Source: Odontesthes bonariensis
Lineage: Eukaryota; Chordata; Actinopteri; Atheriniformes; Atherinopsidae
Direction of reading: 5' to 3'
DNA length: 64,000 bases
Assembly: GCF_027942865.1 (NCBI RefSeq)
Contig: NC_134516.1
Span: 24,759,322-24,823,321, forward strand
Shown piece after piece: positions 54,043 to 64,000 of the stretch. The first letter of the stretch is position 1. Each line of letters begins with the position of its first letter. The notes under the pieces are model-generated. The model saw nothing but the letters and a program-made list of their open reading frames with translations, ran no database searches and was not told where the DNA came from. A program made the position numbers and the translations under genes.

Positions 54043-54880
54043 TTAACACTCTGGGGTCTAATGCCCACCGGTGGGCATTTTTGACACATCTCCAAAAACA
54101 CATCTGTAACTCTGTGAGTTTTTGTCATTCTAACATATAAGTGACACCATTAAAAACCTTGAAACTTCTAGTTTTCAAATATATATATTTTAAAAATAAA
54201 TTATATAGCTGGCCCTTTTTAAAGAGAGTGAACAGAAATCTTTGGATTTTCTGTAGTCGCAGACTGCAGCAGCTTCCTCTGCCACACCTATTGCTATTCA
54301 CATGTAAAGTACCAGGTGATTGAGTGGCTATTCACAGGTGAGAACACGCCCCATTCAGCCAGCATGTGGGGGAAGGCAGCAATGTCCTGCCAGTGACAGA
54401 CAATTATCACATGGAGAGTGGCAGGGGGGTGGGGGGAATCAGGGGTGTTACACACCCATCTAATTAGTATTCAACTCTCAGAGACACTGCCTGGAGTTAC
54501 AAAAACTTTTTTAGAGTTTGTGTGAAAACAACAAAACACATCTGACTGCACTTTTTACTTTTATGCAGCCAACACTTTTGTTTACAAGGTTCAACCTTCA
54601 AAAGTCTTGGCTAGATACATTTATAGTGTGTTTTCTTGCACTGTTTGAAGACCTCTAAAACTTGTTTTTTTGTACAGTTGTGTTTCCCCTCAATTTAAAT
54701 AAAACTTGTTTGTATTACATTCACTTCACTCTCATATTGTTTTTTGTTAGGCTTTTCCGAATACAACCATATGTGTCACTTTTGCATAGATGTTTACAGT
54801 TAGTTGAAATACTTGAAAATGTCAAGGTGGTGACAACTGCCTCAAAGTCTCTGAAAAGGCCTTGGACACAAGGGGGTTAA
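54043..54880. mobile_element. piggyBac-type non-autonomous element
   Basis: TTAA at 54043-54046 and 54877-54880. Ends CACTCTGGGGTCTAA and (complement) CCCCCTTGTGTCCAAG are similar but degraded. A 16-bp perfect palindrome TGCCCACCGGTGGGCA lies at 54062-54077, just inside the left end. No transposase domain was recognised. It sits inside the 5' part of the hAT element. Confidence 0.65.
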
Positions 54881-55312
54881 GGATCAAAAAACAAAAGTAG
54901 ATTTAAATTTGTTGATAATAGTATTATTTATTTAAAAAAAAACAAACTTCTCAACCACTGATGTAACCGGGCCGGTTGTGATGTCCATTCGGGCCGGTTC
55001 CAGCCCGCGGGCCGTTACCATGGCTTCAGTGCCATAGACCAATTCTAACTTGTTTAAAGAGGTAAAATATGTCTCCTTTAATACTCATAAAAGCTGCCAT
55101 TTTCGCTCAGCAGCTAGGGATTCGCCAAAGTCCGTTTCACACCATAGCATCAGAAAATCTTTTCAAAACCTGCAAAAATTGACTTTACATGTCAAGAATA
55201 GTAGATGAGGCTCCCCTCCTATCCATAATTATGAATATGTTGATGTTGCTATCATTAACGTGCAGTCATACATCTTCAGACAAGGATGAAATACATAAAG
55301 GAGGAGCAATAA

Positions 55313-55385
55313 TGTTTCCGCCCAGTTTCGAACTGAGGACCTTTTGCGTGTTAGGCGAATGTGATAACCACTACACTACGGAAAC
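55313..55385 (-). tRNA. tRNA-Val (AAC), arm B
   Basis: Mirror of the gene at 24065. Anticodon loop CTAACAC; stem TTCGC against GCAAA has a C-A mismatch. The arm A copy has a paired TTTGC/GCAAA stem. Confidence 0.75.
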
Positions 55386-55673
55386 TGGAACCATGCCTAT
55401 TCACTAGTGTTCGGGAAGCCAAAGAATGAGGTAAGTTTTCCCAAATTTTGTTTCAACAAATTGAGTCAGAAGTGGGATTGTAACACACTCCTCTGGGAGA
55501 GCATGGATAAATAGAAGCATCGTAAATGAATATGCAAGAGGAAACCAAAAAAGATTCAACTAGCACCACAGATCCTCTCAACTGGAATCGTGCACTCTGG
55601 TGTCATTTCACAACTGACTAACCTACTCAACTCATCTTCTTTCCAGAATGCAACCATGACAGCACACACCTGA

Positions 55674-55745
55674 AGGTTCCACTGAGATTTGAACTCATAT
55701 CACTGGATTCAAAGTCCATAGTGCTGACCTTTACACCATGGAACC
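55674..55745 (-). pseudogene. tRNA-Gln (TTG), arm B, damaged
   Basis: Mirror of 23675, with changes in the anticodon stem (ATGGA against TCCAG), variable region (GATATGAG) and T stem (TCTCAG). Probably inactive. Confidence 0.7.
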
Positions 55746-55799
55746 CCTTCCACAGTCAATTTACTCTCTCAGTCATGCAAATGCTTGACAATTCGCTGG

Positions 55800-55862
55800 T
55801 CAAAGGTTAGAATCCGCCTGTGAAGCGGAGGAACAGGGTTTGATTCCTTGATGGAAGGTTGC
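55800..55862 (+). pseudogene. tRNA-Asp-like pseudogene, arm B
   Basis: Mirror of 23559. Anticodon region now CCTGTGAAGCGG (GTC changed to GTG) and T loop GGTTTGATTCC. Confidence 0.5.
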
Positions 55863-56294
55863 CATGTGATTGCTGCTGCTTGTGCTTTTTTGTTTGTGTG
55901 TTTGTTCTCTGCTTGTCTGCTTACAGGTGCTCCTGGTTCCTCTAAGGCTGGATTCCCCACAAAAGCCTTGGATTGTCTTCAGTTTTGTTTTTACAGGTGA
56001 AGCAGCTGGTTGTCTGATTTTGCATTGTTTTCTATGTTTGTCTCTTCATATTTCTGTTCCTTTTTTTCCCTTCTTCGCTCTCCCTCTCTCTCTGTCCCCC
56101 GGTCCGGTTCGGCACTATCACACTATCACATCATGTTAAGTATTGTAACAAAAATAAATAAATAAATAAGGAGTTGATGGGCATCAAGGGGAGCTTTACA
56201 TTCATAAAGCTTCCCTTGGTATAGCAAATGCGTTTGGCATAAACGGTATTCAGATTACAATTCTGCTGCCATAATGCTGGACAGGACAAGGGGT

Positions 56295-56597
56295 TTAAAA
56301 AAAAAAAAAGAAGTGAGTGCTCCTCAAACACAGCTCCAAAGCAGTCCCCAGGTCAGAGCCAGCCTTCTTTAGCAGTTTGCTCAGTTTCTTTGAGTCGCTG
56401 GCTCTGATGCTGCTGCCACAGCAGATGCTGCTGAAGAAAGATGCACTCTGCACCACAGACTTATAAGAGATATGCAACAGGTAAACTCCCAGGTGTTCCT
56501 CAGCCACCTCTTCTCCTGGGATGGAGACGCTGTTTGGCTTATTGGTGCTCCTCCTAAAATCAGCAGCTGAGGTGATTATTCCCACACTAGGCCACAC
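56295..56597 (-). mobile_element. LINE reverse-transcriptase C-terminal relic, arm B
   Basis: Mirror of 22087-22370. One continuous frame here covers FRRSTNKPNSVSIPGEEVAE, SYKSVVQSASFFSSICCGSS and SDSKKLSKLLKKAGSDLGTA. It is frameshifted in arm A. Confidence 0.75.
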
Positions 56598-56629
56598 AGT
56601 GGCTGCCCACCTCCTTGCCTCTTGTCCTT

Positions 56630-57560
56630 CCTTCCCTGGTTACCTCTCAGATTTTATTACTCATTTTAAAAGCTTTGAATAGTTGGACGGTTGCCTCTGT
56701 CTATGATCTGTGAACTCCTCACTCCCCTGATTGCTGCTCACACGGCCCACTGTTTAATAACTGTTTTTCTTCAAATTAAAACCCCACTTTCATAATTACT
56801 CGGGACTCTTTGTAAAATGCAAATAAAGCCAGAAAGATATGATCTTAGAACTATTAAAAAGTTCTATCTAATTAGAAATAGTGCAAGTTCTGTGCCATCT
56901 GTTGGTTTTCTTAGCGAGGAAATAGTTTTTGAATTGCTCTGTATGAATGAATTGGATTCATTCTGATTATAATTACAATGAATTGAACTCCAATTGGCCT
57001 GAATTGGACTTTATTATTGAAGTGCCCTGAGATGACATTTGTTGTAATTGTAATAGTTTATTTTGGCAACATTTTAAACAAACTGACATTATTCTGTCTT
57101 GGAAAACACTGCTGGTGGAAAACATGATACTGGCTGCTGAAAAACTGGCAGAAGTGGACCTTCCAACGTGACAGTGACAGGAAGTAATCAGCTGAAGTCG
57201 TCCAGAGATTAACAGAGAACACAAATCAACATTCTGGAATCCGGACTTCACTTCCATCCAGAATCTGTGGTTGGAACCACAGACCAGAAGAGACAGAACA
57301 GAAGCCTTCACAAAGCTGTGATGTCATCACTGTAGTGACATCACAAGCAATGTCATCTCTGATCTTGTTTGACATCACAAAGTTTATACAGGCCAGACAT
57401 TTTCACTGCTTTTTCACAGCTGGTCAGGAGTTAATCTGAAGAAACACGTCCAGTTTTTGAAGCATATTTGAAAGTCACAGCAAACGGTTTTCACATCGCC
57501 TAAAAAACAATAATTACTATCTAAAATAATCATTTTAACAAGCACTTAGAAACAATGCTT
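56630..57560. repeat. Dispersed ~1 kb repeat, copy 3 (inverted)
   Basis: Mirror of 21061-22060, lacking ~90 bp near 56757 that copies 1 and 2 keep. Confidence 0.8.
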
Positions 57561-57820
57561 ACTGTTTCCCTTCCTTAAGAACGGCTTCCTGACAGCCACC
57601 CTTCCATGGAGCCCATCTCTGATGAGGCTCGGGCCAGCAGCCGATGGATCAGCTGAAGGTCCAGATGCATCTCTCAGCTCCTGTGTCAGGTCTTTGCTGG
57701 ATTTTTTCCTCTTTCTTAAGGACATCACTTTCAGATATTGTTCATCTTCTGTAGATAGTTTTTTAGGTCTGACACTTCTTCTTTTGTCCTCCACTTGTCC
57801 AGTTTCCTCAGATGTTTTAA
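57546..57820 (-). mobile_element. Tc1-like transposase N-terminal part, arm B
   Basis: The minus strand reads KTSEETGQVEDKRRSVRPKK, LSTEDEQYLKVMSLRKRKKS, SKDLTQELRDASG and HGRVAVRKPFLRKGN, then stop. This is both helix-turn-helix halves and the GRPR-like linker (here SVRPKK) of Tc1 transposase. No DDE domain follows. Confidence 0.88.
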
Positions 57821-58393
57821 GGACACACTGCAGAGCAAGACGCTGGAGCAGATTCTGGCAGGCGCTGACGCTCAGAACTGTGACAGCGACACAAAGGAAG
57901 CTCATTTAGAAACACCTGCTGGGACGTCTGAGGAGAGCCCATCTGCACCTGTTCAAAACGTGGCAAAGAAAGCCCTCAAAGTGTGTCCCGTAAAGCATTT
58001 GAGAGTGTCAGAACACTGAACAGACACATACAGTGCCACACGGACGATCGGCCCTATCACTGCATCCACTGCAACAAGCATTTTAAACACATGCACGGGC
58101 TGAAAAGACACCAGATTTACGCCATTTGCCAGAAGAAGAGCACCCGTTTCTTTTGGAGAAAAGAGTCAAGAGCAGAAGTGAGCGGCACCGACCACCAACA
58201 GGGGTCGTCGCTGAAGATACCCGTGTGGTGCTCAAACTACGGCAAACACTTCCAGTACGCGTCCGCCCTGAAGGAGCACCAGGAGAACCTCGTGGAAATG
58301 AGGGACCTCATGAAATGTGACGACTGCAGGAAGGAATTCAAGACCATGACGATGCTCAACGTGCACCAGAGGATTCACGAGCCGCTGTACTGA
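57795..58393 (+). pseudogene. C2H2 zinc-finger gene fragment, arm B
   Basis: An acidic linker (FKDTLQSKTLEQILAGADAQ, TPAGTSEESPSAPV) leads to KVCP. A small deletion between the two cysteines then changes frame to RKAFESVRTLNRHIQCH. The second finger is YHCIHCNKHFKHMHGLKRHQ. The third has lost a cysteine (VWCSNYGKHFQYASALKEHQ). The fourth is intact (CDDCRKEFKTMTMLNVHQRI). It ends EPLY stop at 58393. It resembles vertebrate poly-zinc-finger transcription factors. Its N-terminal side runs into the Tc1 fragment, and LINE sequence follows the stop. Confidence 0.75.
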
Positions 58394-59241
58394 GTTACAT
58401 TCATCAGCCGCTTCAGTCAGATTGCCAAACACCTTATTGTCCTTTATGAAACACTTAGGTTGATCTGGTGATCAAGGCTTATTCACCATTACATTATTTA
58501 GGATGTTCCATGTGCGCTTCATATTATTTTGATTTATTTGTAACATTTTATCATAATGTTGCTTCTTTGCTTGCCTCAACATGTTGGTCAGCCTGTTTTT
58601 GTACATCTCAGCGTTTTTCAGCAACCTCTGTTCTAGTTTTGATGAAGTCTCCATAAAGTTTATTTTTCTTCTTACATGCATTTTTTAATGCCTTTGTTAT
58701 CCGAAGTTTCTCAGCATAACTATGCTTATGTGAACATAAAACTGTTGGACAGTGTTTATCATGGAGAGATAAATAACAGTTGAAGAATGAATTGTCTGCA
58801 GTGTTTACTTCATCTGTATGAAACTCATTCCACTCTTGTTTTAAAGCTCATTTCTGAAGCATTAATTGCTTTAACAGTCCTTACCCTTTCATATCTACGC
58901 TTTTCTGTTTTCTTCCTCTGTAGTTGATCATTAAATGTTGCAAATACAGCTAAATGATCACTTACATCACTTATTACCAAACCACTATTTATACCAGTGT
59001 CCAAGGAATGTGTAAAAATGTTGTCAGTTAATGTTGCACTATTTGTGGATCCTCTGCTCGGCTTTGTGATCAGTGGATACAAGCCTCTACCGTATAACGC
59101 AGCCAAGAAATCACAAGTTTGTTTAGGATTATGTACCTTTAAGAGGTCAATGTTGAAATCACCACAGATCACAAGTGTTTTATTATCTGCTATAATTGTC
59201 TGTTCCAACGCTTCAGTCTTGTGCCTCTTGTTTAAAACTTA
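58394..59241 (-). mobile_element. LINE endonuclease/pre-RT fragment, arm B
   Basis: Mirror of 19860-20733. Endonuclease block TLVICGDFNIDLL and GLVISDVSDHLAVF at 59208-58825. DFNIDLL and SDVSDHL are the family-typical residues, where arm A has M and I. Confidence 0.8.
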
Positions 59242-62084
59242 ATAACAATTGCAGGCTTGGATTTGTTATCCTTTCATGCAAAAGTGCAGCAAGCTGATAT
59301 CTGTTGATTTTCAAGATGAATGTTCTTACTTGCTTGAAGGGAACCACTTGTTCATTTACATCCTCCACTCAACCTGATAGCCATTAAATACTGTGTCTTC
59401 TGAGCTGGTTTGGTGGTTCAACAACAAAACAAATGTAATGAAGTTTTAAAACTGCAGCGAAAGAGATGGAATAAATGGAGATCTGACACATTACGAACTA
59501 CAGGACAGTTAGGATTATCTGTTGTTTGCATGGAGATAAAACAGGTTTTAAAGGTGTTGCAGCTAACGTTCAGAAACACTTGGTGTAACTCCAGAGCACC
59601 AGAGCCTCTGACCAAAAGAGAAACTAATATAAACTTATTTACCTGAAGAACTTCAGCAGCTCATAAGGCCCTTTATCTGGAGAGTGGGTGGCTGGTTTTA
59701 TCTGGCTCTTTGCTAGAGGCCTTTTAGGCCAGAGGATGTGAGCTCTTAGGATTACCATGACCTGGATGAGTGAGAATCTTCATCAACATGCTGTGTGTGC
59801 TGATGCTAACTGTAAAGATGTGAAGCTCAGACAGGAGAGCTGCTTGTTGTATGAGGACACAGTGTGTGTCTTATATGGAGGTGGAAGCCTGGCTCAAATA
59901 TAGAAATCATTTCTTTGTATGTTACTGATTTAAATGTGTCCTCTCAGTGGCTGTGAAGTACTGTCAGTAATACTGAGCTGGACTCTGCATTGATGGAGAT
60001 GTGTCTCCCTCTGGTGGCGAATAGAGGAACTGCATTATGTCAGTTTGATGAAGCGTTCAACTAAAGGAGGAAGTGAAAGTCTTCCAGTGGTTCCTGCAGA
60101 ATCCTGACTCTCTGGATGGTTTCCTGCCATGAAAAAGCTCCGTCTGCCGAAGACGAGCAGAACGGAGCCAGCGGGCCTGATGCTGCAGATGTGCTGAACA
60201 CCACAGATGCAATGGTTGGGACAAAGATGGTTGGAGAGAAGACACAGAGGAGTGAAGGCCAGCTGTAGAAAGAAAAGCACCTCCAGGTCTGCTATCTGAT
60301 GCTGATATCAGTGAAAATGGGCTTCTTCTTCTCCTGTCTGATGATGTGCTCAGTAATTTAAGTGATACATCCCTCAGGTTCAGGCTTGGTTGGTCTGGTG
60401 AACACCTTTACTTTCTCTCACAGCCTGCTGTGTTTTTCACTGACTGATTCCATCTGAGTTATGAAGGCAAAACAGGAAACTATGAAAAGATGAGAAAAAC
60501 ATCTGGATTGGACTGATGTGTGTGTGTCCCGTTACTTTAGAAAGCCTGAACTTATAAAGGTTCCTATGGTGACCATGTGTTCTGATAGTGTTGTATGAGT
60601 TTTATAAACTCTGAGGTGTCAAACAGAAGCTGTGAACATTACAAGTGTTGCTGCTGCCTCCAGAACCACTTCCGCTACACCGGCTTTAGGAGCCAGTAGG
60701 AACTTTGTCCGTCTCTGACGTCATAAGTAATAACCAATGGGAGAGCAGCTGAGCGTTTGGAACAAGCCCCGCCCCCTCGCTGGCTGCTTCTGCCGGGGTG
60801 AAGCACAGAGATAAATCCTCGTTCCCTCTGTTAAAGACACCTTTATGCCCACTGAATACAGTCTGAGGAGAACTCTGAAATGTTTCAGCTAACAGGAAAG
60901 TTGTCCACAAGAACAAACACATGAGGCCCCATGTTTTTAAGTGTATACAGTAGAAAGTTTTCAGCTGTTTGGTTTGATTACTCTTACCTTCTCGGTCGAC
61001 ATAGCTTGCACCTTCTGACTCCTCGCCGGTTCGTCAACAAACGTGAAACGTGAAAGCGAAAGGGTGTTGTATTTACGACAGTGTAACCGTACATTACCTC
61101 CAAGCCTGTAGGGGGAGCTCCATAATGGGCTTTTTGAGAAGTTACATTGTATTGCTTTAACGCGGACACTAAAAGATGGAGGCGGCGGTAGAACAACAGC
61201 AACAGGGTTCGGTAAAGTTTGACACATATTGACAGATTCGCACTTGCTGAATAAATACCTCCAAAATAAAGCGTCGTTCCAGATCAAATCACACCTCTCT
61301 CCATCAGATAAACATTTGAATCCAAATAAGCTGTCCTTGGAGCAGGAAAATAACATTAGTCTCCATGTGCAGCCGGCTGCAACACCTGCTACAGAAATAT
61401 TCAATAACTCCGCTCTAATGAGTCTTAATGCCACTAAAATCACTGCAGACATCAACGGCCTCCTGTTGGTTCCACAAACACAGCTTGTGCTTAATTTGGT
61501 GCATGTGTGAGTGTGAGTATGTTGTTCTGAACAATTTACCAACATCTGTATTCCAGACTGTGGTGTCACCTCAGGAGACTCTGATACCCTGCTGCTTATA
61601 CTACAACAGGTGTGTGCAGCAGGAACAGGGAAAGGATGGATGAGATCTTTATGATATGATGGAGGTTGGAGCTTCAACAAGAAGATGAGAAAAGTCTTTA
61701 TAATTCTACATTTATTTTCTTCATCTTTGACAGATCTGTCCTTTTTGTGGCAGTTCAGTAAAAATATGGAGTTTCTGCAGTCCGAGAGGCCAAACTGACA
61801 TCATGCAGTTTATATTTACACCACAAGAGGGCGATATCACCATAAATGAAAAGTCCCCTTCCGTCACAGTTCCAGCAGATATGAGTTACATTAGAGCTGA
61901 ACTGAACATGGATCAGTAACATTTATTCAGTCCTGATCATCAGAGTTTGTCCAGTTATGGTAACAAAGACAAACTGGACACATGTGGCACCATTAAAGAT
62001 GATTTACAGCCCTTAAATGACCTCTCCCTCTCCTCTGTAACTGATGAGTTCAACATGTTGAAGAGCTGTTTGAACCAACTCTGA
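59242..62084. other. Shared arm DNA, mostly non-coding
   Basis: Mirror of ~15770-19859 without the arm A insertions. The ~300 bp at 61335-61630 are absent from arm A, where the long-TIR element sits. No domains recognised. Confidence 0.5.
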
Positions 62085-62138
62085 ACTCATTCATTCATTC
62101 ATTCATTCATTCATTCATTCATTCATTCATTCATTCAT
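62085..62138. repeat. (CATT)n microsatellite
   Basis: About 13 uninterrupted units; mirror of 15709-15769. Confidence 0.95.
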
Positions 62139-62499
62139 ATCGTCTCACACTTTGATGGAAACGTGTCCCACAAAGAAAAGTGATCATTCATTTCTTTAGA
62201 TCTAAAATAATCAGTGTTGATAATCTGAGGCTCTTTTGTACAAATCTAACATGTTTTTAATCCTATAAATGATGTGATCATGTGACCGGCACTAAATCAG
62301 CTGTCTTCAGATCAGAGGTTATCGTTTTATTTGAATAAAATACTTTATAAAGAATCATTTCAGATGTAGAATATCTAAGTTACACAAAGAGCAGAGAGAC
62401 CTCGATAAAATGACAAACTGACTTTTCAACAACATTTCTTCTTCTTTTGTGGAGACTCAGAATGTGTCCAAAGTTTTGCTGGACTTTCTTTAAAAAGTG

Positions 62500-64000
62500 A
62501 TCCATCAGCTATATTCCACATCTGCTGAATACAGAAAGTTTGGACGTGTTTGTGGCTGCTGCTGTCCCAGCCATGATGTGTCCACACTGTGTGTTGTGTT
62601 CAGAAAGAAGCATGCACATGCACATGCGCATGCACATGCACATGCACATGCACATGCACATGCACATGCACATGCACATGCACATGCACATGCACATGCA
62701 CATTCACATGCACATTCACATGCACATGCACATGCACATGCACATGCACATTCACATGCACATTCACATGCTAAAACAAGGGCACGGATAGAAATGACCT
62801 TTGGCCAAATTAAATACAGGTTCATTGCTTAAACTTCTCAGGCACCATGGCTGACTTCTGACAGAGCCATCTTAAATTAATAGTATACTTCATATTTTAT
62901 ACATTTTGTCTTGTGGACAACTTTTCAGGCTCAAGTCTTTTCTTCGTTGAGTCCCTGCAGGTTCTAGTGCCTGAAAGGACTCAGTTTCTCCTGACACAGT
63001 GAGGGACCTATACAGGGACACATATTTCCTTTGATCCTTATTGTTGTGACCTTTGAGTTAGAACTTCTTTTCATAATTTAGCATTGACACAGTAGCAGTT
63101 TAAGTCAGAGCAAGTGTAAGAAGGCTAAATGGACAGAGATGATTTATAACTTTCCACACGTTTAGGTCATGGCACCCCACTGTGAATATAAATGTAAAAA
63201 ACACATTTCTAACACGTTGCATGAACCGTACAATAATGACAAGTTTGAGTTCAAGTTGTGTTGAATTGTTTAATTATTATTACATGTTTCTCAAGCTGTG
63301 GAGAGAAACCAGAATTAAATACAGTTCACAACACGAAATTCTCCTTTTTCTGAATTTATACACGTCCCTCTCCAGTTTCATAATCTCTAGCTTGATCTTT
63401 TTTATTTTCAGTTTCTTGTATTCCATATCTAGTTTGGCGCTCTCTTTATTGGACAAACACATTTCTTCAAAGGCTACTTACCACTCTGAAATATTTTCCT
63501 GTACTTTACCTTCACTTGCTGCCAGGTACGCTTTTGGCTGTTAAGATTGCTCCTGGTGAGATGTAACAGTGAAAAATTAATATCTGGGTCACACACACGG
63601 GATAATATAGTCACAAAGTATGATGATGCGTGTCGATTATTGGGTTATTAATAAAGTGAGCAGGGCCAGTATATTTGTGCTGTACATCTCATACAGAGAC
63701 AATTCAGCATGCTTTATGTATACAAATTATAACACAAAGAGGAGAGCATAAATACATGAGGACAGTAAAATAAATGTCTAACAATTGACAATGGTATGAA
63801 ACTTTCATAATTTATTTAGTCTGTCTGCAGTTGTTAGCCATGCCGTTTCTTCGCTTTATTGATCACAGTTGTATTACCATTTCTGATGATGAACTTTTAA
63901 AATCCTCATGCAGCTCCATAAGCATTATTTGTTCAGCTGCTGAAAAAATAAAAGCTCTTGTCTTGCTCTCCTTTTCTGCCATCTCTGTTTTTCCACCATC
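62500..64000 (-). mobile_element. Harbinger element, broken, arm B
   Basis: Mirror of arm A Harbinger. A transposase end is on the plus strand (KTRARIEMTFGQIKYRFIA at 62770-62832). The MADF protein coiled-coil tail is on the minus strand (SNKESAKLDMEYKKLKIKKI, LEIMKLERDVYKFRKRR, ~63455-63340), open here but broken in arm A. The start of the MADF gene and the terminal repeat lie beyond the window. Confidence 0.75.
62611..62771. repeat. (GCACAT)n hexanucleotide inside the transposase relic
   Basis: About 27 units with sparse ATTCAC and GCGC variants. It directly precedes KTRARIEMTF. The arm A copy has only about four units at 15198-15221. Confidence 0.95.

Larger units (their letters stand above)
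52788..54960 (-). mobile_element. hAT element, 3' truncated, with nested insertion
   Basis: The minus-strand 5' end is CAGTGGTTGAGAAG (from 54960), a hAT/Charlie-type terminus. A TTAA-flanked element sits inside at 54043-54880. The transposase gene occupies 53865-52788. The downstream side is cut at ~52787 by the tRNA-Ser array, so the 3' terminal repeat is missing. Confidence 0.8.
55090..64000 (-). repeat. Inverted duplication, arm B
   Basis: Reverse-oriented counterpart of ~13977-24365. It has one tRNA unit against three and a half in arm A, keeps more of the zinc-finger and Tc1 sequence, lacks the L2 and long-TIR insertions, and has an expanded hexanucleotide at 62611. It is still matching arm A at the last base of the window. 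Confidence 0.9.

Noticed and set aside
52671-54960. The 53.9 kb hairpin as a terminal inverted repeat of a separate element
   Set aside because: The two stems are adjacent rather than at opposite ends and no target duplication flanks them.
62497-62832. His-Ala repeat protein
   Set aside because: It is a hexanucleotide microsatellite inside a dead Harbinger transposase.
13774-64000. LTR retrovirus, Polinton or other virus-like element
   Set aside because: No long terminal direct repeats, gag/pol/env or capsid-type sequence was recognised; all mobile sequence fits LINEs or DNA transposons.

Overview
The window is teleost fish genomic DNA. The evidence is T-cell receptor V segments with recombination signals, vertebrate-type intron and splice structure, nuclear tRNA clusters, and fish-style Harbinger, hAT, Tc1, piggyBac, L1 and L2 elements. 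I found no LTR retrovirus, Polinton or other capsid- or envelope-bearing element, and no CRISPR array or rRNA. Protein-coding density is very low. Most long open frames are shadows of repeats.

Layout. 1-7568 is a tandem satellite of ~1.68 kb units, each with ~165 bp sub-repeats. It cuts into a TCR beta V pseudogene. 7569-11850 is the edge of a TRB-like locus on the minus strand. It holds a broken V, one V gene with leader, V exon and a perfect 23-RSS, an orphan RSS, and a third V domain whose upstream side took a 5'-truncated L1 insertion. 11850-13770 has relics: a MO25/CAB39-like exon, half of a tRNA-Lys, a SINE tail and a MITE. 13774 to ~24.4 kb and ~55.1 kb to the window end are the two arms of a long inverted duplication. 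Their shared order is Harbinger pieces, non-coding DNA, LINE endonuclease, zinc-finger fragment, Tc1 fragment, LINE RT tail and Gln/Val/Asp-type tRNAs. The arms differ by insertions and deletions private to one side.

The ~30 kb between the arms holds three small genes for secreted low-complexity proteins (27.5-28.4, 32.4-33.6 and 36.3-37.8 kb). They share one unusual exon plan: a phase-2 intron inside the signal peptide, a phase-1 intron just after it, and an intron right after the stop codon. Also present are several DNA-transposon fossils with clear target duplications, two tRNA-Thr genes, a Harbinger element with both ends, and an array of 22 tRNA-Ser genes or pseudogenes (44.2-52.8 kb). 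The array abuts a hAT element that carries a nested TTAA-type element.

The main system-level observation concerns tRNAs. There are four tRNA families (Ser, Thr, Gln, Val), all in local duplications. Each contains two isoacceptors that differ at wobble position 34 (AGA/TGA, AGT/TGT, TTG/CTG, AAC/CAC). The Ser array has quantised spacing of 386 + 56n bp, set by a 56-bp minisatellite beside each gene, and two nested higher-order periods (2372 and 2042 bp). None of the Ser genes checked has a T4 terminator within ~150 nt.
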